46,258 nt of DNA, from positions 1 to 46,258 of the forward strand of contig JAQSXR010000014.1 in assembly GCA_029256575.1 (NCBI GenBank). Direction: 5' to 3'. The notes under the pieces were generated by a model, which was given only the letters and a program-made list of their open reading frames with translations, was not told the DNA's origin and made no database searches. The translations under genes were made by a program, and so were the position numbers. Shown here piece by piece: positions 25,841 to 35,292 of the stretch. This stretch comes from Clostridiales bacterium (GTDB lineage Bacteria > Bacillota > Clostridia > Lachnospirales > JAQSXR01). Every line of letters starts with the position of its first letter. Position 1 is the first letter of the stretch.

Positions 25841-26803
25841 TTATATGTGTATGCTAATAGGTTTAATCAGTATAGACGGTCCGTAAATCTCTAAACTAGG
25901 TCTTTGCGGTAATATAACCGAATTGCTTCTTAGACATTCAAGATAAGGTTCAAATGATAGTAATAAGCTCTCATAGTATTTTGTATGTCCTGTTTTCCTT
26001 AGAAGATTTATACTATCACCCTCATCAATGATCTTACAAACTTTTCCCCATATCTTACATTTGCATGAGCAATTATCATACATATGTAGATGCCTTACTT
26101 CAAATTCATGCACGCATATATTTAATACGACTGCACAATTATTAGCCCAAATGATTATGTCTTCTGTACCACATTTTTGAAGTTCTAAATACAATTTTTT
26201 CAACATTCTATTTATTATTTCAAATTTCAAATCCCCTATAAAGTTTGATTTTGATAATATTCCATCCAACGTTTCCGCTGAGTAGGCCTCAATTATATCG
26301 ATTAATTTCAGTATATATCCTGAAATTGATATTGAAGTCATCTCCCCACAAAACTCAACAAAATCTCCAGAACTACAATAGTCCGAGTCTATTTTTTTCG
26401 TAATTCTCAATTCTTTCATCTTATTCCATACAGGATGAAAAAACACGCAGCTAGATGAATAATCAATATTTGTGGAAAAGAATGTTTTCTTATGTTCAAT
26501 ATCTTTTTTATTTATCCTTTTATCTTCTGATGCAAATTCTGCATCTGTGTAGTTTTCTAATTCAATACTTTTTAATGTATAGCAATCTTGTTCTTCCAGT
26601 ATATGTGCTTCTTCATCTGTATTATTAAAATGACCTTCTTTTTCTTTTTTATCTCTAATACCAAGTTTAAACCGATTGTTATTGGAACTGTCGACACTAT
26701 ATCGAACCGTCTCACTTTCAATAAATCCTTCAATTACTGTTGAATGCAAGTCTTTTATAAACCCTTGGTCTAGATACAAGAGAAACACTAACTCATCTAA
26801 CAT
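25841..26803 (-). CDS. Hypothetical protein, possibly DUF6414-like
   Basis: I do not recognise this with confidence. The 320-residue soluble protein begins MLDELVFLLYLDQGFIKDLHSTVIEG, an opening resembling the DUF6414 family (a Y-L-D strand followed by a helix, then a serine- and asparagine-rich linker). Residues 45-110 are charged and probably disordered. The middle (about 130-190) contains GDFVEFCGEMTSISISGYILKLIDII, which looks like a small beta-barrel. The C-terminal third has several Cys (NCSCKCKIWGKVC) that could bind metal. The start at 26803 is set by GGAG 6 bases upstream. It is a single gene, convergent with apbE. Function unknown. Confidence 0.6.
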   Translation of the reverse strand: MLDELVFLLYLDQGFIKDLHSTVIEGFIESETVRYSVDSSNNNRFKLGIRDKKEKEGHFNNTDEEAHILEEQDCYTLKSIELENYTDAEFASEDKRINKKDIEHKKTFFSTNIDYSSSCVFFHPVWNKMKELRITKKIDSDYCSSGDFVEFCGEMTSISISGYILKLIDIIEAYSAETLDGILSKSNFIGDLKFEIINRMLKKLYLELQKCGTEDIIIWANNCAVVLNICVHEFEVRHLHMYDNCSCKCKIWGKVCKIIDEGDSINLLRKTGHTKYYESLLLSFEPYLECLRSNSVILPQRPSLEIYGPSILIKPISIHI

Positions 26804-26882
26804 GACTTTCTCCAATATTGTTTTATTATATAATATGATTTATATATTAAAATTATTGGATTAAACTAAAATATATTAACAA

Positions 26883-27938
26883 CTAAAATTTAAGCTCATC
26901 CATAATAGCTTTAACAGTAGTCATTTCTTTTAATCGGTGAACATTATCACCACAAAAAATCAAACCATTCTCAATATTCCCATTTACTGCATCAATTAGT
27001 GCTTTTGTAATGCAGTAAGGTGTATCTTTTGGATTACAATGTTCCAAACAGTTAAAACATTTCTTAACAGGTATTCTATCTATCTTCACTTTATCCATAA
27101 AAGGATTTAAAATAGCACGTCCTGGCATTCCTACCGGGCTAATAACTATTTTAATATCTTCTTCTTTTGCATTAAGGTAGGCTTTTTTATATTCTTCACT
27201 TGCGTCACACTCTTTGGTAACGACAAACCTTGTAGCAATTTGAACTCCATCTGCGCCAAGTTCCAAAACATGTTTTATGTCTTCTTGATCAAAGATTCCG
27301 CCAGCAACAATCACAGGAATTTTTCTTTGATATTTGGTTTCATATTCTTTCTTACATTCAATAATATTTTTTATTTCAGTATCATAATCTAATTCATTAA
27401 TATGCTCTAATTGTTCTTTTGTAAAACCAAGATGTCCACCTGCATGTGGTCCTTCAATCACAATAAAATCTGCTGTTGTTTTGTATTTTCTATCCCACAT
27501 CTTAAGAATTACCGATGTTGCTTTAACACTTGATACAATCGGAGCAATTTTAGTTGAATACCCACTCACTAGTTCTGGTAAAGTTATTGGTAACCCTGCT
27601 CCACAAATGATCACATCAGCTCCAGCCTCGGCTGCTGCCTTAACATATCGATCAAATTGCTTCGTTGCAACCATGATATTAACGCCAATAATTCCGCCTT
27701 CCGATATTTCCTTCGCAAGTTTAATATGTTTATCAATTGCATATAGATTTGATTCTATTTGATGTTTATCAAAGTCAGGTTCATCATAACCTATTTGTGC
27801 AGTGGAAATGATTCCGATTCCGCCTTCCTTCGCTACTGCTCCGGCTAACTTGGATCGACTAACACCAACCCCCATGCCCCCTTGTATAATAGGTACTCTT
27901 GCTACTATATCACCAATTACTAGTGGTTTCATTATCAT
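26883..27938 (-). CDS. FMN-dependent nitronate monooxygenase / FabK-like oxidoreductase
   Basis: The 351-residue TIM-barrel flavoprotein belongs to the nitronate monooxygenase/enoyl-ACP reductase II superfamily. Motifs: VPIIQGGMGVGVSRSKLA, IGVNIMVATK, ICGAGLP, the catalytic-His block IEGPHAGGHLGF, PVIVAGGIFDQEDI and GADGVQIATRFV. The C-terminus carries a Cys-rich stretch (CFNCLEHCNPKDTPYC) and NGLIFCGDNVHR, seen in a clostridial subgroup. FabK would usually sit in a fatty-acid cluster; this gene is alone, so a nitronate-detoxifying or other oxidoreductase role is more likely. AAAGGA precedes the ATG by about 10 bases. Which enzyme it is cannot be settled from sequence alone. Confidence 0.85.
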   Translation of the reverse strand: MIMKPLVIGDIVARVPIIQGGMGVGVSRSKLAGAVAKEGGIGIISTAQIGYDEPDFDKHQIESNLYAIDKHIKLAKEISEGGIIGVNIMVATKQFDRYVKAAAEAGADVIICGAGLPITLPELVSGYSTKIAPIVSSVKATSVILKMWDRKYKTTADFIVIEGPHAGGHLGFTKEQLEHINELDYDTEIKNIIECKKEYETKYQRKIPVIVAGGIFDQEDIKHVLELGADGVQIATRFVVTKECDASEEYKKAYLNAKEEDIKIVISPVGMPGRAILNPFMDKVKIDRIPVKKCFNCLEHCNPKDTPYCITKALIDAVNGNIENGLIFCGDNVHRLKEMTTVKAIMDELKF

Positions 27939-28159
27939 AATAAATTAATCCTTTCTGAAATTTATCTTTAATTTTTGTTTTTATTTTTATCCTAATTTTA
28001 TATTACTTTGATTATCAAAGTAATTATCTAATTATAAACCAAAAGAATACCGCTGTCAAGAATTATAGTAACTTTTTCTATATGACGTAGTTTTAATAAC
28101 CTTATACTGTGTTCTAGACTATTATATTTTTACCTGAATCGATTAAAAAAATACTACAA

Positions 28160-28252
28160 AAAAATGAGGTTATAATCTGAACCCATCAAAAAGTCCACTT
28201 TGTAAAATAAAAGTGGACTTTCCATTGGTTTCTTTTTATAAACCTCATTTTT
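28160..28252. repeat. 93-bp nested hairpin upstream of the nitronate monooxygenase gene
   Basis: Outer arms AAAAATGAGGTTATA (28160-28174) and TATAAACCTCATTTTT (28237-28252) pair with one bulge. Inner arms AAAGTCCACTT (28190-28200) and AAGTGGACTTT (28211-28221) pair perfectly. It lies 25 bases after the chemoreceptor stop and could act as its terminator, but it is larger than normal. It may be a small mobile inverted repeat. The rest of the 338-base gap shows no gene. Confidence 0.7.
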
Positions 28253-28276
28253 ATATATAAACTTAAATATTATTTA

Positions 28277-30361
28277 TTAAATTTGAAATTTGCCAACAAG
28301 ATTTTGAAGTTCATGAGCAATACTAGCAAGTGTTTGACTAGCAGATGCAATCTCTTCCATTGATGCCAATTGTTCTTGAGTGGCAGCAGATACCGTTTCT
28401 GATTCTGCAACAGCCTTATTACTTAACTTATCAATAGTATCAACCGAGTGTACAATTTGTTGACTACCATTAGAAATATCTTGAATCGAGTTCGATATGT
28501 CCTTTATTCCCTCAGACATATTATAAATTAAATTAACAATCTTCTCAAATTCTTGGCCTGCAAGGTTAACCATTTCTGTCCCTAATTTAACTTCATGAGT
28601 ACCTTCATTAATTGATGCTACTGCATTTTTAGTATCCTCTTGAACTTCTTTTATCAAACCAGTGATTTCCTTGGTAGCCTTTTGTGATTGTTCCGCCAAT
28701 TTACGAATTTCATCTGCAACAACCGCAAATCCTCTTCCTTGTTCTCCAGCACGGGCTGCTTCTATCGCAGCATTCAAGGCTAAGAGATTTGTTTGTGCAG
28801 CAATACCTGTAATGGTATCAACAATTTTTTCAATCTCTTTTGATCTTTCATCTAGTTGTTCAATTACTGCAGCTGAAGTGTTTACCGTCTCTTCAATATG
28901 AGCAACTTGAACTACCGCTTTCTGTACAAAAGAAACACCTTCTCTTGCTGCTATGCTAGCTTCACCTGAATCAAGTGATGCTTGATTTGCATTTTGTGCA
29001 ACTTGTTGAATACTCTCTGATATTTTCTGAACTATTTCAACCGCAACTTTAACTTCATGTGATTGCAATTCTGCTCCAGTTGAAACCTCAATAATTGATT
29101 CAGCAACTTGGTTCGCAGCTTGAGCTGATTGATCTGTACTAGATGTTAAGTCTTCCGCAGAACTAATAACTAACTTAGTCGATTTATTTATGTTTACAAC
29201 CAATTCATGTAAATTATCAATCATTCCATTAAAGTTACTTGCAAGTCGTGTAACTTCATCTTTTTTACGAGTATTGTTGGTATTTACTTTTGCAGTTAAA
29301 TCTCCATTTTTTACTCTATTTGTTGATTCTAAAACTTTGAGAATAGGAGCTACGAGTCGTTTAGCAAATATATATATAAAAATAATTGCTAGTACAAGTA
29401 TTATTAATCCATATTGAAGATTCTTAAAAAACACGTTCTTAACGAATTTCATGGCTACTGCTTCTTTTTGTATTACTATAATACTCCAAGTGTCTGAAAC
29501 CCCTGGTAATTTAATACTTTGGTAGGTACAGAACAATTTGTTTCCATCTTCATCTGTGTATTGTCCGTTACCACTTTCACCATTCATAACATTTTCAACC
29601 ATTTTTTGCAACTTATTTGGAATTTTAAATTCTACTTCTTGTGTCACAGGATTTCCACTCTCATCCTTAAGCATGTTTCCTGCTGCATCCTTCTCAAGAA
29701 CTGTCTTTGTTAATTTCTTATAATTATAGATTTCTTGAATTTGAGCCTCGTCAGGATGTGCTACTACTACACCTTCTCCGTCAATTAAGTACGCATAGCT
29801 TCCTTCACCTAAGCTAAATTGCTCAACCATTACTTGAATTGCTGACAGGTCTAAATCAACCATCATAACACCTTCTAATTTGTCACCCTTATTAATTCCG
29901 TGTACAATAGTTACAACTGGCTTTGCGTCTGCAACTGAATAATACGATTTTGTAACATATGGTGTCTTTTCTTCGATAAACTTTACAAACCACCAACGAT
30001 CTGCTCGATTTCCTAATTCACCTGAAGATCTTGCCGTTTGATCACCATTAACTTTATGAGCCGCTATTAATTTGATATAAGGATATCTTGAAACTGTATC
30101 TGTTAATAATGTTTTTTGCTTATTTGCTTGAAAACTAATTGTATCATTATTAGTAGAAATACTCTCAGTTATATTAAACGCATTCTGCATAAATTGAGAA
30201 ATATTTAGAGAAAGGCTCTCCGAGAGAACTTTATTATTATTTTTCAAATATAATTTATAGTCACTTGAGGTGATACGAAAATTAACTAAACTAATAATGC
30301 TAAATACCGCAACGATAAGACCACAAATTATAAGAATCAATTGACTTTTAATAGATTTCAT
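28277..30361 (-). CDS. Methyl-accepting chemotaxis protein with dCache sensor
   Basis: A 694-residue chemoreceptor: membrane helix at about 7-28, extracellular dCache-type sensor (about 35-300) with the PAS-like blocks [21 protein letters not shown] and [12 protein letters not shown], second helix (about 312-332), HAMP ([22 protein letters not shown]), then the methyl-accepting helical hairpin (about 400-694). The conserved tip is [20 protein letters not shown] followed by [18 protein letters not shown]. It should signal through CheW/CheA to the flagellar motor. No CheR-binding pentapeptide is seen at the C-terminus. The sensor's lower subdomain matches receptors for small organic molecules, but the ligand is unknown. 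AGGAGG lies 8 bases before the ATG; monocistronic. Confidence 0.95.
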   Translation of the reverse strand: MKSIKSQLILIICGLIVAVFSIISLVNFRITSSDYKLYLKNNNKVLSESLSLNISQFMQNAFNITESISTNNDTISFQANKQKTLLTDTVSRYPYIKLIAAHKVNGDQTARSSGELGNRADRWWFVKFIEEKTPYVTKSYYSVADAKPVVTIVHGINKGDKLEGVMMVDLDLSAIQVMVEQFSLGEGSYAYLIDGEGVVVAHPDEAQIQEIYNYKKLTKTVLEKDAAGNMLKDESGNPVTQEVEFKIPNKLQKMVENVMNGESGNGQYTDEDGNKLFCTYQSIKLPGVSDTWSIIVIQKEAVAMKFVKNVFFKNLQYGLIILVLAIIFIYIFAKRLVAPILKVLESTNRVKNGDLTAKVNTNNTRKKDEVTRLASNFNGMIDNLHELVVNINKSTKLVISSAEDLTSSTDQSAQAANQVAESIIEVSTGAELQSHEVKVAVEIVQKISESIQQVAQNANQASLDSGEASIAAREGVSFVQKAVVQVAHIEETVNTSAAVIEQLDERSKEIEKIVDTITGIAAQTNLLALNAAIEAARAGEQGRGFAVVADEIRKLAEQSQKATKEITGLIKEVQEDTKNAVASINEGTHEVKLGTEMVNLAGQEFEKIVNLIYNMSEGIKDISNSIQDISNGSQQIVHSVDTIDKLSNKAVAESETVSAATQEQLASMEEIASASQTLASIAHELQNLVGKFQI

Positions 30362-30635
30362 TATGTTTTCCTCCTATAGTTATTAAAATCTTAGTAAATT
30401 TTATGCAAATTTTACTCAAATTATTTTACTCCTTCCCTTGATATGCTAACGTTTAATGTTCTTTTATTACATGCTACATTATAATTTATATTTGTCAATA
30501 TATATATGAAAAATTTGTAATATTTTGAGAGATAATGGCAAAATACATTTAATATCGTTAATAATTTCACAAGTGACCTAATAATCAAATTTATCATATA
30601 ATGATAATAATTATAAATCTAAGGATAGATGTTAT

Positions 30636-31205
30636 ATGCCTAATCGATCATTTAAGAAATCACCAAAAAGATATAATCAAATTTATCTGATTAATATTTT
30701 TAGAAAACTTTGGGAACAACATGTTATGTGGACTAGATCCTTTATAATTAGTACTGTATCAGAACTCGGAGACCTAGAATATGTAACGGAACGACTTTTA
30801 GCAAATCCTAGTGATTTTGCAGATGCCCTCCGACATTTCTATGGAAATGAAAAATCAAACCGTTTTGAAAAGTTACTAACGGATCATCTTCTTATTGCTG
30901 CAAATTTACTAAACAATGCAAAAGCAGGTAACTCAGATTCTGTTAAAGAGGATAGAAAGAACTTTTATAAAAACGGGGATGATATCATCACTTTTTTATC
31001 TCAGATAAATCCTTATTGGTCACCAAACAAATTCAAGCCTTTGTTTTATAACCACTTAAATATGGTTGAGAACGAAGCAATATACAGGTTAAATGAACAA
31101 TATGATTTAGATGTTAAATTATATGATATGATGGAGTCTGAAGCACTTTTGATGGCAGATTTGATGTCCACCGGAATTATTAATCAATTTAATATCACAG
31201 ATTGA
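30636..31205 (+). CDS. Conserved hypothetical helical protein
   Basis: A 189-residue, almost entirely alpha-helical soluble protein. I recognise it as a conserved Firmicute family of unknown role: LWEQHVMWTRSFIISTVSELGDL near the start, LTDHLLIAANLLNNAKAGN in the middle and INPYWSPNKFKPLFYNHLNMVENEAIYRL later. Conserved His and Glu in helices (HVMWT, DHLL, NHLNMVENE) suggest a four-helix bundle that might bind metal. No signal peptide. Some databases give such proteins misleading enzyme names; nothing here supports a kinase. AAGGA precedes the ATG. It is divergent from the chemoreceptor and has a shared terminator downstream. Confidence 0.7.
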   Translation: MPNRSFKKSPKRYNQIYLINIFRKLWEQHVMWTRSFIISTVSELGDLEYVTERLLANPSDFADALRHFYGNEKSNRFEKLLTDHLLIAANLLNNAKAGNSDSVKEDRKNFYKNGDDIITFLSQINPYWSPNKFKPLFYNHLNMVENEAIYRLNEQYDLDVKLYDMMESEALLMADLMSTGIINQFNITD

Positions 31206-31212
31206 AGCTAAA

Positions 31213-31250
31213 AAAATCCAACTATCTAATTTCTGATAGTTGGATTTTTA
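31213..31250. terminator. Bidirectional terminator
   Basis: AAAAATCCAACTATC (31213-31227) and GATAGTTGGATTTTT (31236-31250) are perfectly complementary over 15 bases, with A and T runs at the ends, between two convergent genes. Confidence 0.92.
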
Positions 31251-31287
31251 CGAACAAATTATTTGTTTGCTTATTTTACTGATTTAT

Positions 31288-32052
31288 TTACTTATCTGTT
31301 CCTGTATAAATAAATATCGCATCTCTTAAAAACGTAGCAGTTCCAGGCTGTTCTTTATCATAGTATGCAGTAAATCTTTCATCATCAACATACATTTGAG
31401 CAAGTCCAGCATGTGCTTCTTTGCTGTATTCGTTCCAATAATAAGTTAACCATTGTTTGTGCAAATTTGCTGCCTTTTGAGCTACCTCATTTGATGGGTC
31501 ACCAATTACAAAAGCTTCTTTTAACGTTGTTTTAAATTCCTCTTCTAATCTTGTAACTTTTGTATAATCTTCTTCGCTCATATTCATTATCTTAGCGTTT
31601 GATTTCTCAACTATTTCTTTTCCATGTTTTTCTCGAATTTCTGTACCATATTTTTTTTCATTCTCTTCCACCATATTTTTCTTAAATCCTTCAAATTTTT
31701 CTTTATTACTCATTTTAATTCTCCCTTCCGTTGATGCTATTGTTTTATCTACATTAGCAATCAAGATATCTAGTTGTTCTCGTTTTACAAGTAGTTCTTC
31801 ACGATGTACTCTAAGTGCACGAGCTCCATCAAAAGTAGGTGCAGTTACTATATCTTTAATATTATCTAAATTTATACCTAATTCTCTATAGAATAATATT
31901 TGTTGTAACCGGTCAACTTCCGTTTGCCCATAAATTCGGTATCCTGAGGAATTGATTCTTGCCGGCTTAAGAATTCCAATTTCATCATAATATCTTAATG
32001 TTCTAGCACTAATACCTGCTAAACTTCCTAGCTTCTTTACTGTATATTCCAT
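31288..32052 (-). CDS. MerR family regulator with TipAS ligand-binding domain
   Basis: A 254-residue transcription activator. The N-terminal MerR winged helix (EYTVKKLGSLAGISARTLRYYDEIGIL, SGYRIYGQTEVDRLQQILFYRELG) is followed by a dimerising coiled coil (about 80-110) and a TipAS-type all-helical domain (LHKQWLTYYWNEYSKEAHAGLAQMYVDDERFTAYYD), which in TipA and Mta binds hydrophobic drugs such as thiopeptides. I start at the ATG at 32052, which gives the family's usual METYTVK-like opening; a TTG 12 bases earlier is in frame, and neither has a strong ribosome binding site. Its promoter has a 19-bp spacer with a central dyad, so it almost certainly regulates itself. No efflux pump gene lies beside it. 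Confidence 0.9.
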   Translation of the reverse strand: MEYTVKKLGSLAGISARTLRYYDEIGILKPARINSSGYRIYGQTEVDRLQQILFYRELGINLDNIKDIVTAPTFDGARALRVHREELLVKREQLDILIANVDKTIASTEGRIKMSNKEKFEGFKKNMVEENEKKYGTEIREKHGKEIVEKSNAKIMNMSEEDYTKVTRLEEEFKTTLKEAFVIGDPSNEVAQKAANLHKQWLTYYWNEYSKEAHAGLAQMYVDDERFTAYYDKEQPGTATFLRDAIFIYTGTDK

Positions 32053-32105
32053 GCTCTCACTCAATTCTTTCGTTAACTATATTTTTGTTTTCAGCGCCTA
32101 TGATT

Positions 32106-32136
32106 AATTTACACCTTAACGTAGCGTTAATGTCAA
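32106..32136 (-). promoter_or_regulatory. MerR-type autoregulated promoter with 19-bp spacer
   Basis: On the minus strand a perfect TTGACA (plus 32131-32136) and TAAATT (plus 32106-32111) are 19 bases apart. The spacer contains the dyad TTAACG-CTA-CGTTAA. Over-long spacing with a dyad between the boxes is the hallmark of promoters that MerR proteins activate by untwisting DNA. It lies about 54 bases ahead of the merR-type gene start. Confidence 0.85.
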
Positions 32137-32177
32137 ATGTTTTTTTATAAAACTTAAAAAATCTCATAAATAAAATT

Positions 32178-32215
32178 TTCTCCAAATAATAGACTTTAAT
32201 CTAGTATTTGGAGAA
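32178..32215 (-). terminator. gapN terminator
   Basis: TTCTCCAAATA (32178-32188) pairs with TATTTGGAGAA (32205-32215), and TAGA/TCTA extend the stem inside. It lies 26 bases after the gapN stop, with an A/T-rich tail on the minus strand. Confidence 0.8.
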
Positions 32216-32240
32216 AATGTTCAATTGAGAATCTTAAGTT

Positions 32241-33698
32241 TTATTGTTCAAATAAATTTATTGTAATAGCTTTATGTCTTGTCATCGCTTCAATAGAGTA
32301 TCTTACCCCTTGAGTCCCCATACCTGACGCCTTTACTCCTAAGAATGGGAAGTGGTCTGGTCCTCGTTCTGTTTTATTATTAATCTGAACCGTTCCTACT
32401 TCCAATCGATCAGCAACATAAAATGCCTGATTAATATCATTTGTGAAAACAGCGGATTGCAAACCATATTCTGATTCATTCGCAATTTCAATTGCATGAT
32501 CTATACTACGAACTCTAATAATAGGAAGAATCGGTGAGAACGGTTCCTTCCAAGCTATCTCCATATCTTCTGTTACATTATCGATCAAAGTAGGATAAAC
32601 CAAATTTGCTTCTCGCTTATTCCCAGTAACTAAGGTTGCTCCTTTACTTAATGCATCATCAATTAATACTTGAGCAAAGTCTGCTGATTTAGAATCTATT
32701 AAAGGAGTAATGGTTGAATTGTCTCTTGGATCACCAACTGTTAGTCCCTCTACCAATGGTTTTAACAATTTTACAAGTTTATCTGCCACTGAATCTGTAG
32801 TCAATATACGTTTCACTGCTGTACAGCGCTGTCCAGAGTACGAAAATGCACCTTCAACAATGTTCTTAGCTGCAAATTCTAAATCAGCATCTTCCAATAC
32901 AATAGCAGCATCCTTTCCACCAAGTTCTAATAAGAGAGGAGTCATATGAGCTAAACGAGAAATATGTTGACCAACTTCCGTACTTCCGGTGAAATTAATA
33001 AAGTCTATACCATCATGCGCTACAATGTAATCACCAATCTCACTACCCTTTCCAGTAACCGTGTTGATAACCCCATTTGGAACACCGGCATCTTGGAAGG
33101 CTTCTACTAAATACAATGCACTAATTGATCCTTGTGTGGCTGGTTTTAGTATAACTGTATTTCCACCCATCAATGCTGGGGCAATCTTTGAAGCCGATAA
33201 ATTTATTGGATAGTTAAACGGTGATATTGCTAATACTGTCCCTAATGGTACTCTTTTTACATATGACATTTTATTTCTTGATCCACCTGGGAAATTCTCA
33301 CCACTAATTGCCAATCCTTCAATTCCCTTACCAGCATCCGCTGTAAATCGCAAGAAATCGGCAGTTCTTCTTACTTCAGACAACGATGATTTTTTATCTT
33401 TCGAGATTTCCATCATTAATATATCAGATATAGCTTCTGCTCTTTCTTCCAGCAAAGAAGCAGCTTTGTAAAGTATTGTTGCTTTTTCATAAATCGGAAT
33501 CTTCGCCCATTTTTTTTGATTCACTTTTGATAATGCAATAACATTATCTACTTCTTCTTTGGTATTCGCTTGAATCTTACCGATTAATGAACCATCTGCA
33601 GGAGAATTAATCGTGATAAGATTACCAGAGGCTGATTCTACCCACTCTCCATTTACTAAATTTTTATAAATAAGTTTTTCATTGCACAATCCTGACAT
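32241..33698 (-). CDS. gapN: NADP-dependent non-phosphorylating glyceraldehyde-3-phosphate dehydrogenase
   Basis: Oxidises glyceraldehyde-3-phosphate directly to 3-phosphoglycerate, making NADPH and bypassing one ATP-forming step of glycolysis. It is a 485-residue member of the aldehyde dehydrogenase superfamily: Asn162 in ISPFNYPINL, FTGSTEVGQ, catalytic Glu258 in LELGGKD and nucleophile Cys292 in YSGQRCTAVKR. GapN-specific features include YKNLVNGEWVES, GLAISGENFPGGSRNKMSYVKRVPLG, and NNKTERGPDHFPFLGVKASG near the end. AAGG lies 7 bases before the ATG. It is monocistronic. In fermentative clostridia this is an important NADPH source. Confidence 0.93.
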   Translation of the reverse strand: MSGLCNEKLIYKNLVNGEWVESASGNLITINSPADGSLIGKIQANTKEEVDNVIALSKVNQKKWAKIPIYEKATILYKAASLLEERAEAISDILMMEISKDKKSSLSEVRRTADFLRFTADAGKGIEGLAISGENFPGGSRNKMSYVKRVPLGTVLAISPFNYPINLSASKIAPALMGGNTVILKPATQGSISALYLVEAFQDAGVPNGVINTVTGKGSEIGDYIVAHDGIDFINFTGSTEVGQHISRLAHMTPLLLELGGKDAAIVLEDADLEFAAKNIVEGAFSYSGQRCTAVKRILTTDSVADKLVKLLKPLVEGLTVGDPRDNSTITPLIDSKSADFAQVLIDDALSKGATLVTGNKREANLVYPTLIDNVTEDMEIAWKEPFSPILPIIRVRSIDHAIEIANESEYGLQSAVFTNDINQAFYVADRLEVGTVQINNKTERGPDHFPFLGVKASGMGTQGVRYSIEAMTRHKAITINLFEQ

Positions 33699-34051
33699 AA
33701 AATCGCCTTCTTTCTTTTATTCTCTTCAAATTAATTGTATCACTTTATAATATATTATGTTCATAACTTTAAGCTTTAGTATATAAAAAGTTTAATAATA
33801 TTTTTCTTTGTTTTATTTATAGTTAAAACATACCATAATTTATATATAAAGTTGTAGCTATAGATACACAATTCTAGTCTCATATTAAAACTTATGTTAT
33901 TTGCAAAAGTGTAACTTGTTTAAGTAAGAAAACAATTCATTTTATCTAAAGATACTATACTCTTTAAAATTTACATATTATAGTCACTTGACGATTCTCG
34001 GTAGTCATGTTAGTGTTTTTTCAAAGACAATATATGTAAAGGAGAAAATCT
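33699..34051. other. 353-bp intergenic region without a gene
   Basis: AT-rich DNA between the divergent gapN and ccdA-tlpA genes. No credible ORF is seen. A possible promoter for the right-hand gene is TTGACG (33988-33993), 17 bases, TAGTGT (34011-34016); the -10 is weak. No convincing operator or riboswitch was found. Confidence 0.4.
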
Positions 34052-35218
34052 ATGTTCGAATCACTTATATCAACAAATAGTGTAAGTTTAATTCTTGTTT
34101 TTTTTGAAGGGATTATTTCCTTTTTTTCTCCATGTGTAATTCCACTTATCCCTGTATACATTAGTTTCTTGGCTGGGAATGCGAAGCAGGTCGGAGAAGA
34201 TGGATTTATTACTTACCAAAGAAAAAAAGTATTCGTTAATACCGTAAGTTTTGTACTAGGAATTTCATTTGCCTTTTTTGTGTTAGGAATGTCCTTCTCA
34301 GCGTTGCGGATATTTTTCTATAGTAATAAATTGTTGTTTACTCGATTAGGTGGCATACTAATCATCATGTTAGGATTATTCCAACTCGAAGTTTTTCATA
34401 TAAAATTATTGCGTAGAGATCGAAAGTTCAATCTTAATTTAGACAACAAAAAAGTTAATCCACTCCTCGCATTTATAATGGGATTTACCTTTAGTTTTGC
34501 TTGGACTCCTTGTGTTGGGCCTGCATTGTCTTCGGTACTCATTCTTGCCTCTGGTGCTAAATCTGCACTGACAGGAAATATGTTGGTATTGATATACGCT
34601 GGTGGCTTTATAATACCATTCTTGATACTAGGGTTATTTACGACTATGAATTCTTTTATCTCTCCTTCCACTAATGAAAACGAACCAGAAGATGTATCAG
34701 AGGATAAAACAGATATCGTCAATGAGGATGAAGTAATTTCGGATACACCTAAGGGTAACTTAACTTATCCAGCTCCCGATTTTACTCTTATGGATCAATA
34801 CGGAAATGAACATACCCTCTCAGACTATAAAGGAAAAGTGGTTTTCCTAAATTTCTGGGCTACTTGGTGCCCTCCTTGTCAAAAAGAAATGCCTCATATA
34901 GAAGAATTATATGCAGAATATAATTTCAACGAAGACGATGTTATTATTCTTGGAGTTGCTAATCCTAAAAGTGATGATTATCCATATAATCAAGATGTTA
35001 GCCAAGAAGAAATAAAGGAATTTTTAAAGGATAATGAATACACTTTCCCAGTTGTATTTGATGTTACCGGTGAGATTTTTAACAAATATTTTATTCAATC
35101 ATTCCCAACTACTTTTATGATTGATAAAGAAGGAAATATTAAAGGATACGTAACTGGAATATTAACGAAGGGAATCATGCAAAATGTAATACAAGAAACG
35201 TTAGATTCTGCGAAATAA
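34052..35218 (+). CDS. CcdA-TlpA fusion, thiol-disulfide redox protein
   Basis: A 388-residue fusion of a CcdA/DsbD-type membrane domain with an extracytoplasmic TlpA/ResA-type thioredoxin. The membrane part (1-205) carries the two redox Cys at Cys28 (FFSPCVIPLIPVYISFLAG) and Cys154 (FAWTPCVGPALSSV), which relay electrons from cytoplasmic thioredoxin. The thioredoxin part (about 238-388) has the active site WCPPC (Cys273, Cys276) and the cis-Pro block SFPTTFMIDKEG. Only five helices are visible before an acidic linker (205-232); the sixth CcdA helix seems missing. It should keep exported thiols reduced. AAGGAG lies 7 bases before the ATG; a CNNM gene follows after 74 bases. Confidence 0.88.
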   Translation: MFESLISTNSVSLILVFFEGIISFFSPCVIPLIPVYISFLAGNAKQVGEDGFITYQRKKVFVNTVSFVLGISFAFFVLGMSFSALRIFFYSNKLLFTRLGGILIIMLGLFQLEVFHIKLLRRDRKFNLNLDNKKVNPLLAFIMGFTFSFAWTPCVGPALSSVLILASGAKSALTGNMLVLIYAGGFIIPFLILGLFTTMNSFISPSTNENEPEDVSEDKTDIVNEDEVISDTPKGNLTYPAPDFTLMDQYGNEHTLSDYKGKVVFLNFWATWCPPCQKEMPHIEELYAEYNFNEDDVIILGVANPKSDDYPYNQDVSQEEIKEFLKDNEYTFPVVFDVTGEIFNKYFIQSFPTTFMIDKEGNIKGYVTGILTKGIMQNVIQETLDSAK

Positions 35219-35292
35219 ATATTCGCATTACTGTATATATTTCTTTACAAAGCACACATTATAATTTATCAGATTTTTAGGAGGTTATTTCT

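Noticed and set aside
26883-27938. Assigning fabK outright
   Set aside because: No fatty-acid synthesis genes nearby, and the Cys-rich C-terminus points to another branch of the superfamily.
28277-30361. Flagellar sigma-factor promoter ahead of the chemoreceptor
   Set aside because: A TAAA box is present upstream but no CCGATAA-type -10 lies at the right distance.
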